64,000 nt of DNA from Albula goreensis (lineage: Eukaryota > Chordata > Actinopteri > Albuliformes > Albulidae): positions 15,948,884-16,012,883 of the forward strand of contig CM040753.1 in the NCBI GenBank assembly GCA_022829145.1, written 5' to 3'. This document shows, one piece after another, positions 24,621-37,150 of the stretch. Every line of letters starts with the position of its first letter. Position 1 is the first letter of the stretch. Position numbers and translations under genes: made by a program. The notes below the pieces were generated by a model, which saw nothing but the letters and a program-made list of their open reading frames with translations, searched no databases and was not told where the DNA came from.

Positions 24621-26024
24621 TCTAAGAAGTCATTGAACTTTCATTTATGTTTATACAACAGAATTATCACCATATTAAATGAGTGAAATGGTCTTGACAA
24701 AACAGAGGCAAAATCACACAGAGGGAAAATATCATTACTGGGAATGCTATATGTTTCCATATATTTCAATATGTTTATGATCATTCAAGATGACAAAATC
24801 ACTGGGAAATCTTATAACCCTCTTGTGTCCCTCGATCCCTTAAGTTTTAAATTTTGGCATGTAGTTCTGTGTCTCCCAGCACTATTCAGTAAGATTTATT
24901 TCAAGGCATTGAGCCCTCTAAAGGGTAAAGCTCATTCGTAGTGCTGTTAACTCCAGGCTTGTGTTTCTCAAGTCTTTTTTTTCACCACCCATACTAATTG
25001 TGCATTCTGTAACCTCAGCATCCATCATTCTCTGTTTATGTTGTGAATTTGCACCAAGCCAACAAGACAATACACAGAGCTCTCAAGAAGAAAAGGGCCT
25101 CTCTCCCTTCCCTTTTGAGGCAGTGCTAGAGCTGTGGTAAATGGTGTTGCCTCCATTGAGGTGCATAGAAAGTACTGGTATCTGCTGGCCACTGGGAAGT
25201 ATGAATGAAAGTGGGGGAGAGAGAGAACACAAAAACGCAGACTTGCGTTGGAGCCTACTTGGCAGTCAGGCATAGTAGCCCAGTATCAGTCACTACAAAA
25301 GTGCTTTATTTCCCCCTGGGCGGCCTCTGGGGAAACATAGTTATTCAGAGTGAGACTCAACTACCCAGATTGGCTGAACGATGGCCCATTGTACTACAGA
25401 ACACACACGCACAAAGATACATGTAAACACGTACACATGCCCACACACATATACTTGCAGACACACAGAAGTACACCCACACAAGCACCCTGATAAAACA
25501 TGTGTCTTCTGCCAACTTACTTCTCAGAACTGTGGAAGTTGATTTGAATGCTCTATTTGCTCATGGTGTCAGCACCACACATTCCACAGAGGGCTTGTCT
25601 CTTTGTTGTGATTTCTGTAATTAAGAGCCTCACCATACCTGTCAGATTTACTCTAGCCATATGGGTAATCTCTGAGGCCAGGTTTTGAAAACCTGCAGCT
25701 GGGATGTGGCTGATAGGGCCACTCTCTCATGTTTCAGTGCTTACTCAGGGCTGTGTTGTCTTAATGGGTGTTTCAGACAGTTTGAAACATTACATTTTGA
25801 GAAAAAGATTCTAATAGCCATGTCTCGAAACATTAGCAGAGCCCAGGCTGGTGGTAAAAGCCTGCAAGTCAGAAGAGGAAAAATGTTTTATTATTATATT
25901 ATATGAACTTTTTATTATTATATTTGAGGTGACTTGACCAAATGAAATTTGCAAAGCTGGAACATTTTAAAGTAAAACTCAAGCAAAAGCATTTTTATTT
26001 CAAGTACTGTAATACAAAGAAAAG
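24620..26024. other. gene-free stretch
   Basis: No exon or RNA gene recognised. There is a mild CA-rich patch near 25.4-25.5 kb. Confidence 0.5.
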
Positions 26025-26067
26025 CTATGTGTATTAAAAAGCACGTGGGTATTTTTAATACACATAG
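26025..26067. repeat. perfect 16-bp inverted repeat (hairpin) with E-box loop
   Basis: Left arm CTATGTGTATTAAAAA (26025-26040) and its exact reverse complement (26052-26067) flank an 11-nt loop, GCACGTGGGTA. The loop holds the palindromic E-box CACGTG. The stem is perfect; base pairing stops at both ends. Confidence 0.95.
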
Positions 26068-28085
26068 AAAGAAAAGACAAAAGCAATTTGTGCTTGAACA
26101 AATTTCAATATCTCCACATCATTTGATCTTTCAGCCTAAAAAAATCATCCAAATTTTTTTTTAAATGGTGTTGAAAATTGATATGTCAGTGATCGTATGA
26201 GTAATTGAATGAATAATTTCTCATGTCACGTATTTTTACATTATCATGTGATTTAGTTATCCTCTGTGGAAAGTTACTGACCAAATAAAGGGGTGTTACT
26301 ATTTCACATAATTTGGCAAAGTCATGCATCACTACTCTTTGCTTTTGTTTTCTGAGTATTGTTTTAGATAAATGAAGTAGGTTTGGTTGGAATGGGTCTT
26401 TACTATTTGCTTTACAGCATGTCCTCAAATGCCTGTCTCTAGCTACACATGACGCATGGCATTTTGTTCAGCTTATACAGTTGATTTTGTTACAAACTGT
26501 GATCGTTCTTCTTCTGTTCTGTCCCTGAGGAAGAAGGATTTCTTTTATTCTGAACTCAGAGTTACTGGAGTGTTTTAAAATTGTTACCAGTCTCTGAAGA
26601 GTTAAAGTATGTCAAATTGTCATTTGGGCCAGGTCTGGCTGAGGTAGTAGTGTATTTAATACAAGTTAGACCCTTTTTGATTGGATTAAAGAAGCAATCA
26701 GCAATCTCTTCAAAAAAAAAAAAAAACTACATGGGAGAAATACATTGCAGGGGATATGGCATAATAACAGTGGTGGTAGTGTGTATGTCATGTGACAGTA
26801 TCTGGGACTGAACACTCTTTCCATGTTCCTGTATGTCTAAACATTACAAGTGTAATTGGATGAAAGGACAAACTGAAAATGAAATAACAGAGACAGCTGC
26901 CAATATTCTGTACTTCAATGACAATTGGTGGGATTCACTATGGATCCCACATAATATAACAGGGATGGTATCTGTTCCAACCACAGGTGGTCCTCCCCTC
27001 CATTTGCCTACACCCCCAACTTTGTCTCAGAAATTGGGCTGCCATTAAGGAACTGGAAGACACAAAAGTCTCATATGCAGTGTAACTTGTAATATCTATG
27101 GTTGATTGCTGAAGTCAACAGTCTCTCAGTCTCTCTTCTCTCATGTGTATGGTAGCCCTTGGTCTTTTGTCACACAGAGCAGAGCTGATTACAGGATCGT
27201 GCAGATCCTACAGTAAAGCTCAGATCAGCAGCAGAGATAAGCTTCCCTTGATGAGACAACAGACATATCCACTCACCTGAATGGCCTGCAGTAACTGTAG
27301 TCACTGGGGAGTGTGTGCACTCCATGCTCACATCATAGTAAGGCTGATCTACTCACTGTACCCTTATGCCATCAATCATGACCTCCTGATGGGCAAATGC
27401 GGTCAGACAAGACAGAATGTTGGCATATGGCATTTGTGCTGTGTAATCTGACTTTTCTCATTTCAGAGCACACAGCATCTTAACACGTGTGTGCTGGTGG
27501 AAAAGCCCTGTGGGAGAAGCTGAAAGCCACATAAGGATAATAGGCTATATATATATATACAGTATATATGGTAGTACTTCACAAAACAAGTTATTTGTTT
27601 ATGAAAACAGTGACACTTTCAGTTGTGTGGTCATTTGAATATGAATTGGGAAACTGACTCTCACAAATGGTAGGAGAAGGAAATTTGACATAAGATAAAG
27701 GCACATTTGGTTAAGTTGTTAAGCCTGGATGACCTCCAACGGAGTGCGGTGCAGTATATGTCTGGACCTAGATCCACAGCAACAGAGGGTCTTCTCTGTC
27801 ATCCGTAGTCAAACAATGCCCCTACTGGCAGTCATGATCCTACAGACTAAAGCATCTGAAAAGGTCACAGTTTGTGAGGTTGGATTCCTGCAATCTAATG
27901 GATACTACCGACTTTTAGTCAGTGTTATACTACAGGTCTGTGACTGAGTCAGCTGCAATTTTCATCTCTAATAATCAAGCTCACCATACACAACATCATG
28001 TGAATAGAAGTAAATTACCATTCTTTTATTAGCAAGAACATTATTAATCAATTATCTCACATCTAAATGTCAAACTGGTCAAACA
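26068..28085. other. gene-free stretch
   Basis: An A run near 26.71 kb and a (TA)n patch at about 27.54-27.57 kb are present. Short frames show no recognisable domains. No RNA gene was found; a let-7-like string near 26.64 kb is not a hairpin. Confidence 0.5.
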
Positions 28086-28087
28086 CA

Positions 28088-28180
28088 CTGATTTAATTTT
28101 ATTCAACCTTTATTTAATAAGGTTAGTTCCACAAAGTCTCATTTACAAAGGAGATCTGGCTAAAATGAACCAGTCACATT
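28088..28180. repeat. fish dispersed repeat fragment
   Basis: TTTATTCAACCTTTATTTAA is followed by a CTCATTTACAAAGGAGATCT stretch and TGGCTAAAATGAACCA. From memory this resembles a widespread fish repeat that reads as TTTATTTAACC..., then AATCTCTTTTRCAAGGGAGA and CCTGGCCAAG. Class and full extent are uncertain. Confidence 0.4.
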
Positions 28181-28489
28181 TTGCACAACATAAAAACATG
28201 CATTCATACTCATCATTATGAGTAATGAACCTAACAAATAAGAACAAACACATATTGGAAACAGAGAGTCTTTAGATTTTAGTAGTCCAAAGTGACTCAT
28301 AGGCAGATCCCTATGAATTTCTACCGAAACATCCTTGCAAACTAACATGCATGTGGAAGGAGAGTTTGGTTCTAAATGTCAGTGAAAACATATTTCTTTT
28401 AAAATGATCATAATTGTAGAGATCAGAGGACAGGAATTTGACATGATGCTGTCACAGCATGTCACCGGGCCCCTCCCTGCAGTGATGAG

Positions 28490-28532
28490 TGGGGGTGGGG
28501 GTGGGGGTGGGGGTGGGGGGGGGGTGGGAGGG
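28490..28532 (+). repeat. G-rich minisatellite (GTGGGG)n, potential G-quadruplex
   Basis: Repeated GGGGGT units ending in a longer G run, followed by GTGGGAGGG. At least four G tracts of five or more lie within 45 bp on the plus strand, which satisfies the usual G-quadruplex rule. The Gly-rich frame over it is an artefact. Confidence 0.92.
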
Positions 28533-29041
28533 ATGAGGTTGTGGCACAAGCCTCAGCCTTTACTCTCTCTTTCCCTCTCTCCCTCTGTTTGTGTTAGAGC
28601 ATTGATTCCTGTTCCTTTGAGCACAGCATTGATTAGATAAAGACCTGCCCCTGACCCTAGGGCTGGTACTGCATGGCCAGCATGAGCTTAGAATCTGTGC
28701 TAGCGTGGGAAAAATGTAGCAAACCGAGCCCATGAACACATAAGAGCAGAGGGGCTCAAAGGACCGCGTGCAAACAAGGGCCACCTACTATTTACAGTGA
28801 AATTATTTACATAAGAGCCTGTCAAATCCACAGACATCTATCTGTTCCAGCTTTCAACAGCGGGGTGATATAGTCTGTGATCACTCACATCCAATGTATA
28901 TGAGCCATTCCTTATCGATTTTCCAGCTGATTTTATTGGCTGATGACCCACAGTGAATGAACAATGACTTTCTCCACTTTAAAAATGGTAAGTGGCAGAA
29001 GAATGTGTTTCTGTTGCATGTATTTTAAATAAGAATTTTGT

Positions 29042-29350
29042 GTATGTAGAGAGGGTAGACAAAGTAATGGAAACAATATATTAATATTTTTGCCCAACAA
29101 GGAGTTGGTCCACCCTTTGCCATTATTCAAGATGTAATGCATTCAATTCTTTGAGAGATGGAAGGAACTCAAAATCAATTTCACACTTTCTGCTCCTATA
29201 AAGGTTCAGTGATGTTTAGATCTGGTGATTGGAGAGTTAATGGAAGGTGTTTGACTGCATCCTGGTGTCAGTACATTTAACAATTCATATGGGGGCATTA
29301 CTGATCTGAAGTATGGGAATATCTTCCAGAAACAATGTTTACACCATAAG
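29042..29350 (-). mobile_element. Tc1/mariner-like transposon fragment, degraded
   Basis: The stretch AAGGAGTTGGTCCACCCTTT, then TTCAATTCTTTGAGAGATGG, then TTTAGATCTGGTGATTGGAG, matches in order and spacing the antisense of a fish Tc1-like transposase region I recall (AGGAGTTGGACCACCTTTTG... TTCAATTCTTTGAGACATGG... GAGATCTGGTGACTG). The middle is shortened and both inverted ends are unclear. It is an old fragment with no coding capacity. Orientation is inferred from that remembered consensus. Confidence 0.5.
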
Positions 29351-30685
29351 GTATGTGAATAAAACTCCTACCATATATTTGTTCTAGCTGTGCACTGAAA
29401 CAGGTTATTTCATGAATCAGCTAATTTACCCAGCTGAAGAGTTGTGATATTTAGAATCAGCTTGTTTAGTGCATGAACAGAATAAATACATGACAGTATT
29501 TTTACTTTCCAAAGCCAGGATTTTTGTGTGGCTAACATGTTCACCTGTGACACCTGAAAAAAATGCGTAACCTGCTGCTGGGTGAAAACAGTGGGTGGTG
29601 TCCTGGATGGACCCTTTTGTTCATCCGATTATCCAGTGAAACTAAAGCTTAGATGCTAAAAAGTATCTACAGCATAATATTTAGAAAAATATCTGCCTAG
29701 ACTTGGAAGCGGGCCAGATATTGATGAAAGAGCTTTGAGGAAACGTGGCTCAGAGAAATTACACTGAAAAACTGAGTGTATCGACATGAAGGTGGGTGCT
29801 CCCTGCCCGACTGTATGGTTGTCACAACAAAGGATATGGTCATAACAAAAGGGTCATAAGCTCTTGAAATGCTAAGCAGAGATAAGATTTAGCAGGGGGA
29901 TGTCACTGTTCTTTTTAATGTGGAAGATGTACTCCAAGAGAGAAATTTCTCAGACAGAGAACTATATTTCATGAACAGTAAAGATCAATGTTAATCTTCT
30001 TCGCATTGTAAATATTATGTGTGGATATCAGGTAGATCAGATCTGAACAACTGTGTTTCCCTCTGCAATCTGAAATGTCTTCTCTTTTTCTCCCTATTTT
30101 ATTAGAAGCCTCATGTTATTAAAAAGTATACTGTCTTTTCATTTGTTGCTACTAAAATGAGAAAAGGCTATCGATACACACTAATAGTACAGTTCACTGA
30201 TACAAAGCCTGCATGTTTGCATATGATAAGATAGGAAAAGAAACACTTGGAATTGGGTCATGTTGCTGAACAGCAAGACCCCTTGGTTAGACTGGAATGT
30301 ATCACTACCAAGCTCCTTACACCAAGATGACATTACCCTAACCTGATGACAGGTGGAATAACTGATAACTGTCCCACCATCTCCCTTTGCTCTAACTTCA
30401 GTGTGTTGTCATGAACTTTCCCTTATCACTGATGTCACCTCCCAGCACCCATGAAGCATCTACTCATGCTGAATGCATGTCTCAAAGATGAATAGGTAGC
30501 CTTTAGATTGGGCTTTTTTTTATTTTTGCACACTTGCCAGAGCTAATAATGGACCAGATCAATCTATACCACTATTACACACCCTGCAGGCCTGCTGAAC
30601 TTCCCACTGAGACACTAAAATTCACCAAACCAAAGCACATATGGGGCCGTATGCCTGGGCCACGTAAGTCTGCTTTAATGCATTT
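29351..30685. other. gene-free stretch
   Basis: No protein-like frame or RNA gene recognised. Part of 29.35-29.5 kb may be the other end of the Tc1-like fragment, but I could not align it. Confidence 0.4.
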
Positions 30686-30687
30686 CC

Positions 30688-30745
30688 ACTCAGCCATTTA
30701 GTAGATACTCTTATCCAGAGTGACTTACAAGTAAGTACATATAAC
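30688..30745 (-). mobile_element. L2-clade LINE/SINE 3' tail motif
   Basis: On the minus strand it reads TTGTAAGTCACTCTGGATAA followed by GAGTATCTACTAAATGGC. This is close to the TTGTAAGTCGCTTTGGATAA...GCGTCTGCTAAATG tail shared by fish L2-clade LINEs and the SINEs that borrow it. The rest of the element was not recognised, so it is 5'-truncated or decayed. Confidence 0.6.
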
Positions 30746-31700
30746 AAGGCTAGAAGAAAAGCCTGAATCTAAAAAATTAGATTTAGTCACAGAGTCAATT
30801 GCAGTGACTGGCACCTATAAAGACTTTTGAGTAACTGGAAATAGTTCACCATGGAACAACTTTTTTAACATGCATTTTGAAATGAGCTTGAGGATGTCTG
30901 CACAAAATCAGTAAGTTCCTCAGAGTCCAGGAAAAGTGCTTGTTGGAGGCACCAGAGTTGACCTCTGTATGCCATACTCAGTTGCCTTAAAAACTCTACT
31001 AGGTCAAAACAAAAGTCAACGTTTATTTGTAAACAGGAAAATAGTACAGATTGATTAATTAAACGTTAATTATGCATTGTCACAGGTACACAGTTTTTGA
31101 ATGGGAAGGAAATAATTGGGTTCAATCAACATTGTACTTACAATTGAATAAGAGCATTGAACCTTTTCTTCTTACAATAGTGTGGCAACTTCATTTTATG
31201 ATAACTAACTATACATAACATATGATGCATAAATCTCCAAATTGTAGCAATTAAGATGAAAATGAACATACTGCATGAGCGTGGCCATGCCATTCACAAA
31301 ACAAATGAAATTGGGCATATTTATTTTACTTATGTTAAGCCATAAAATATTTCGTGATAATATGGTAGTTTCTGGAGGATACCTCACAAATAAAGACAAA
31401 TGTGCATTCGGCGGGAAGCTGCGCCTGATGGAAGACGATGAAAAACTAATCTGTCCGGCCATACATCAGATGAGCACCTCACAGCCACATACGGCTTAAA
31501 TGAAAAAGGACTACATGAAAAACTGAGAATGCTACCAGGTCCTTGAAAACTATCTTTGAAATGAGGAGTTCACAAAGTAAATGATGATGAATCAAACCTG
31601 TGAAGTGTTAAAGTCAGTTACAGTACAAAACAGCATAACTTAAGTATGTGTTATGAACAACCTTAATTAATCAAAAAATCGTTTGCATTGAGAGCCAGCA
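30746..31700. other. gene-free stretch
   Basis: A short plus-strand frame (31275-31499) contains a somewhat protein-like end (KCAFGGKLRLMEDDEK), but it has no splice sites or family I recognise. Nothing else is supported. Confidence 0.4.
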
Positions 31701-31914
31701 TAGCCTGTAGTCCCCCATTCCCAGTTAATGTCCATGCACTACTCTTCCGATATATGTAGTTTATACACAATCAACGATGTTTTTTCAGCCTCTGTTTTGA
31801 TAGTGACACCTGGTGGAAAACAGGACACATTACTTCAACGTTAAAGACATCTTTCTAATAAGCTATCAGTTACAAATCTTCAAACATCAAAACTAAAGAT
31901 AATTCTCATTGTTA

Positions 31915-32280
31915 AATTGCGAAACGCTACATTGTCTCGTTTTATCGGTAACGTGCTCACTAAAATGTGCTGTAATTCAAGATAAAGACATTTCAAAGTT
32001 TAAAGGATTAGATTTGCGCTTTTCGGATGGTTAAATGATTAAATATTTCATTTTTTAATGACACAAGTTAGAGAAGTCTAAACTGTGATTGAGGAGGTAT
32101 TAATCGCTATGGACAGAATTGCCTTCGTGAATTACACCTGCTCACTTTCCTTTTCGCTCCTCCTCTCCCCTCTCAAGAATCGACTCGGCAACGCACCAAC
32201 GCCTTCATACAACTTCTCTGCGTGCCGTTCCCAGGACGAAACCACGTCTGTCAGATTCGTTTAGTAAGGAAACCTGTGGT
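31915..32280. promoter_or_regulatory. CpG cluster, possible promoter or regulatory island
   Basis: More than fifteen CpG dinucleotides fall in about 360 bp (for example TCGACTCGGCAACGCACC near 32.18 kb), while the flanks have few. A pyrimidine-rich TTCCTTTTCGCTCCTCCTCT stretch lies near 32.15 kb. No TATA box was seen and no gene I recognise is attached. The frame at 32222-32530 looks like chance. Confidence 0.4.
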
Positions 32281-33157
32281 TTCAGCTATAAATCCAATCA
32301 TGTTCTCTCACCTCTCTGGACTTGGTATGCAGATATGTATAAGACCCTGTGTTTCTTCCACTGAAGTGGGGGACACGAGCAACCCACACAGACATTCACA
32401 AATACATCACAGGCCCATTAAAAACTTAAAACCAACATCGTGGTATCTGTGTAACTCCGTAATTCAGCGAAATAATAATGACATAGTGACAACTGTTAGT
32501 TATGTTCACAAGACTATCTTGCTTTCTTGACTTTTGAGTTCAGCAACAAGCTTTTAAGTTCTCTGCTCTCTCATCTTACAAAAACTTCAAAAAGACACAT
32601 CTTTCAGAGCTTGTCTCACTGTATAAATTTGAAGCCAGGGTCAAAGGCATTGCACCCAATCTATCAGAGGCACTTTGAGTATTCTATTATTTAGATAATA
32701 AGTAATTGTACAATTTACACCATGAAAATGTACAAAAAATATTTAAATTGGTGATTGGAATATGTCCGACTTCTATAATTAATTCATTCCACTACAAGGA
32801 AAATATGAACACATGCATGCTGGTGCAATAACTATGGTGAGAAATGCTGATGGAAAGTCACAGAATCTTCTATGTCCTACACAGCTTCTTACCCTGCACT
32901 TCAAAGCTTTTATCCTGTCCTACTCTCCTTCCAAGCCACTACACCCCTCACCACACATTAATGGTCCTTAAATGACATCAAAATATTTGTAAAAAAAAGG
33001 ATAAAAGGGGTAATTCAGAGCTGTTGAGTGTCACTTAATCGACAATATTTAGGCTCTTTGCAAATGATTAAGGCAAAAATGGTCCATTATCGGTCTATTA
33101 TAGGCCAATAAATTAATTAGATAATTTTATTTATTTATTTGATTTATTTTTCTAAAT

Positions 33158-33513
33158 TTTCCCAACCCGAATGTTTAACCGAACTTGTTGACCTGACCAC
33201 AGCACCCACCCTGACAGCTGTGGGAAAAGAAGTTTAACATGTGACTCCTCCGATTCACGAGACGACGTTCTCGCTTCTTTTCACCCTGTGGCAGCATCAC
33301 TAACTGCACACTACCTATGATGTCGGAGGAGGACGTAGTCAGCATACAGTCGGTTTGTGCTGCTGCAGGCACCCAATCATGACAGGGAGGGCACTATTGC
33401 AATGAAACTAACCAAACAAGTTTAGCCGGCTTACCCTGTATCGAGACCTGGCGAAGCTGGCCAATTGTTGCCTCACCAAGGGGTCCTCTCGCCATAGCCG
33501 GCAATCGAACCCA
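33158..33513 (-). mobile_element. dispersed repeat copy A (SINE-like, unnamed family)
   Basis: It aligns with copy B at 36838-37150 over its length, including shared TTCCCAACCC, GTTGACCT, ATGACTCCTCC, CACTTCTTTTCAC, TGACAG(G/A)GAGGGCACTAT and CTTACC(C/T)TGTATCGA. Copy A extends further right to CGGCAATCGAACCC (33499-33512). On the minus strand that reads GGGTTCGATTGCCG, close to the RNA polymerase III box B consensus (GGTTCGANTCC). A matching box A was not found. I have a vague memory of a fish repeat like this but cannot name it. It has many CpG/TpG differences from B, as expected for an old, methylated repeat. Confidence 0.65.
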
Positions 33514-33539
33514 CATTATATTATGTCATTTCTATATTG

Positions 33540-33720
33540 TACTGTTTCTTCAACAGGTCATCCATAGGGTTTATTCCATACTTACCCTACTGGCACTTGA
33601 GACTTTTACCCTTCACTAGTACTTTAACACCCTTGTCCTGAAAGAAATGCACTATGTGTTGTAAGTCGCTCTGGATAAGAGTGTCTGCTAAATGCCTATA
33701 ATGTAATATTATGTAATGTA
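33540..33720 (+). mobile_element. L2-clade LINE 3' end
   Basis: TTGTAAGTCGCTCTGGATAA followed by GAGTGTCTGCTAAATGCC (33659-33696) is the recognisable L2 tail. It is followed by ATGTAATATTATGTAATGTA, a decayed terminal microsatellite. The preceding 120 bp (CCCTACTGGCACTTGAGACT and so on) have the pyrimidine-rich look of an L2 3' UTR. No reverse-transcriptase coding remains in the window. Confidence 0.6.
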
Positions 33721-34735
33721 TGTTCCCTGCTCTTTAAAACTGCTTTGGTATGACCAACTCAGACCACAGTGGATCAGACCACTGTAAATTCTCCTTAGAC
33801 ACCAATAAAATCCTGCAGATCACTCACAGGTTTTAAAGAAAAATCTGTTTTCATAAATATAAAGTACGTAATATCTCTTTCTTATGATGTATATTTTTGG
33901 TTGGTCAGATGTGTCATAAACAATTCTCAGGGAGTTACAAATTTCAGCTACATGTTTGATTCAGATCTGACTTGTGTGTGTAAATCGAACAGTCCTTTGC
34001 CAAACCTCATATGCAAGCATGCAAATGTATTTCCCACAATGAGGCAATGCAAGTGTGCCCTCTACAGTCTACTGGAGGTACGTTCTCTGAGCTGCCATAG
34101 TGAGATGTATAATCAAAGTGTGAAGATGAGCTGACAGCTTCTGAAACTGGGAGAAGCATTAACTGCTCTACAAAGTGGGTCAGTCCACAGCGTATTACTG
34201 GCAGGTTACCAATAAACATTTTGCGATTGCCACAAGTCATTTGCATAAATTACTAAACCAGGTTAGGTCCTACATTTTGTCCTCAATTATACATGTTTAG
34301 TGCAGTGATATCAAGGGTATCACATCCACAAAAAATCAGTATGGCCTAATGTTTCATTATAAAAGTATTTATTATAAAAATAATTATGTAGGACACTTCC
34401 AACATTTCCCATTGCAAATGGCATGGCTAGATACTGCAATAGAGCCTTCATGTAAGTGGGTTTCTTTGTTTTCTGTGATTGCAACAGGAAACTGTTTTGT
34501 TAAAAAATCTTTTGGCATGCTCACTCTCTCCACCCAAACTTCTCAAAGGTATGAAAGTTGAGTGTTTTGCATTTCCCAGCTGACATTTGCTGTCTCTGTG
34601 TTGTCCTCAGCTCTATAGGTTTTGCAGAGGCCTCTCAGGCAGACTGAGATGCTGAGACGTGGAGCCGAAATGGCTGTTCCGTGCAGTCACAGTGCCCCTG
34701 AGGCTGAACAGGGCCATCTGCTCCATATACACTCA
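33721..34735. other. gene-free stretch
   Basis: No coding evidence. A single octamer-like ATGCAAAT lies near 34.02 kb. Confidence 0.45.
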
Positions 34736-34822
34736 CAGAGAGAGAGAGAGAGAAAGCCTATGTGTGTGTGTGTGTGTGTGTGTGTGTATGAGAGAGAGAG
34801 AGAGAGTGTGAGAGAGAGAGAC
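34736..34822. repeat. mixed (GA)n/(TG)n microsatellite
   Basis: GA repeats, then about 14 TG units, then GA repeats again. Frames through it are artefacts. Confidence 0.95.
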
Positions 34823-36608
34823 ATGGCCTTGAACCACTATAACTCATGCTGTCCATTTCTACCTTTTTCTTCTTTTCCTATCTTCCTTCTCCTGAATGTC
34901 ATTGTATGCAGTTTTGCTCACTCTCTCCCTTTTTTAAGCAATTCAGGTCACTTTTTCCACATCATAAGAGAAACATTCACTCCATACCCTTGACAGGTGT
35001 ACCCAAAGGATATTTGTGCGCATAATTCACAAACTTCTTTCCTCTAGTGACTGTTAAAATATTAAAGAGAGAGGAGCAACATGAGATAAATATTGTGTAT
35101 GTTTGAATCGGGGCTGTATTGCTCTGACCTGATGAAGACTGAAATTCTCATCTCAGACTAGCATGGTGAGGATTTGATGCCACACTGTCAGGTGCATAAA
35201 TATATTTATAATAAAAAACAATGTTTTAGCTGCCACTTGGCCAATTTTCCACTCTTTTGTTGAGACTCTTTTGTTATGACCACTTGTGTATAGTGACTTG
35301 AAATACAAGAGCAGATTTAGATAGGGAAACATTGTATCAGTACCCAGTACTGATATTCTTTCATTCAAAAACTGGAGTGTGCTTTGCACTTGTGGTAAAA
35401 ACTTGGCCCTGTGCTACATAGAGAGGGAAAACCTTCAGCCAGATGAAGCAGGACCGTTTTTAAGCACAAAGTGTTCTTTCTTGGTAAAGTTATGAGCAGT
35501 GCATTTTGGCATACATATTTGAGACGCTGCCACAGGCTAATGTGCACAAGCACCTCCAATTAAAGAAACAGCCATTTGTCCATGCCGTCCTTTTAGCATT
35601 GAGCCAAGACGCCAAACAGGCTTAGTATCCCAAAATCCCCTGCCTGTCTGCACGTTTCTCATTCAAAGGCTGAATTTTCCAATGGGTGGTACAACTTGCC
35701 CACAAAGTAATTTTGAATTCCAGGCAAGGAAATTGTAACATCCAATAAATACAAGAAATGTAGAATTACTCTTGGAAGTGGGAAATGGAAATAACTCTCT
35801 ATGTCTAGCATTAAAATGAGCTTTTAGTAATGGCTAAATATGCCATATTCCATCCTTAAAATATGAATATTCAACCTTTGTTGCCATTACAAGCAGCTTA
35901 TGATCAGACTAAGTGATTGGCAATATTATTATTGTCCAATATGGTGATTTACAATTAATTTCTCAAACCTGATTTTGAGGTCAACCAATATGCATTTTGT
36001 AAAGAATTGTGATTATAGTGAAATATTAGGAGTATGACAAAGGTATGGGTACTGCCCCGCTGTGTAGCTTGCACATCTGCCTCAAACAGACTTTCAAAAT
36101 AAATTGATGATTTTCTATTTAGGAGTTGCTGCCTGACCAAAGGCATCTGACCAAGGTCTGATTACTTGGGCCTTCAAGTAGGATGAAACACCCTTGAAAT
36201 ATTATTATTTGTTACCATTGTTCATAGCCACATAAGAAAATGTAACCGTGTAACTGTACACTTGAACCCTGGTCTATATTCATCAGAACACCGTGTATGA
36301 GTTTAGCCTGGTCCTTATGGCACACATTAAACATGGAGCTCACAAGGGGTCAAAGGGCAGGTGGGCTAAGGTGGTTACAAGCAGTTGTGGTGAATGGAGC
36401 CTTCTGCACAAAGCATTGGAAGTCCTCCATCATCCTGACAACAGTGAGATTGCTGCAGGCTAAGAGTCTGCGACACCATGGAAATGCATCAGGGGAGGAG
36501 TCTCTGAGGAGGCTTCGGCAGTTCAAAAGTGAAGGACTTCTTGTGTTCATTCACCATCGCTTTTTATTGCTGGAACATAACAATACTTCACACAGCAACA
36601 GCAACAGC
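34823..36608. other. gene-free stretch
   Basis: No recognisable exon, RNA gene or transposon end. Confidence 0.45.

Positions 36609-36657
<49 letters not shown>
36609..36657. repeat. (AAT)n microsatellite, about 16 units
   Basis: Pure AAT/TAA trinucleotide run preceded by AACAGC repeats. It gives a poly-Asn tail to a chance frame. Confidence 0.97.
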
Positions 36658-36659
<2 letters not shown>

Positions 36660-36837
36660 AGAGGCAGGTACAGGGTAGTGAGGAATAAAAATAAAATAAG
36701 TAAAAGCTGATCATACAATAAAGCATATAGTAGCTGGACTTTTTAAAATCTGGATTTAGTTGGGGAAAATTCTGAGCCATTCAAATTTTTTTATATATAT
36801 TTTTATTTAGATATATAAAATATATTTTGCCTAGATC

Positions 36838-37150
36838 TTTCCCAACCCTAACTTGTTCAACCGAACTGGTTGACCTCATTGCAGCACCTGCTGCGATGGC
36901 TTTGGGAGGAGGAGTCGAGCACATGACTCCTCCAATTCATGTGATGACGACGCCCTCACTTCTTTTCACACAGCAGTCGCACCACTAATTGCACACTGCC
37001 TACGATGTTGGAGGATGATGCAGTCAGCGTACTGTCAGTTCATACCGCCACAGGTGCCCAGCATGACAGAGAGGGCACTATGGCGATGATAACACCAAAC
37101 AAACTTAGCGGACTTACCTTGTATCGAATCCCAGGCGAGCCTGGGCAATT
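36838..37150 (-). mobile_element. dispersed repeat copy B (same family as 33158-33513)
   Basis: Same orientation and block order as copy A, roughly 20% diverged by eye. It ends at the GGCAATT shared with A and lacks A's right-hand extension with the box B-like motif. Both copies are preceded by AT-rich low-complexity DNA, which may be part of the family's tail. Confidence 0.65.

Noticed and set aside
26640-26665. let-7-like string TGAGGTAGTAGTGTAT
   Set aside because: It matches the first bases of let-7, but the flanks do not fold into a precursor hairpin and no complementary star arm follows.
36297-36710. 137-codon plus-strand frame
   Set aside because: It runs into a poly-Asn stretch from the (AAT)n microsatellite and the rest resembles no protein; likely chance.
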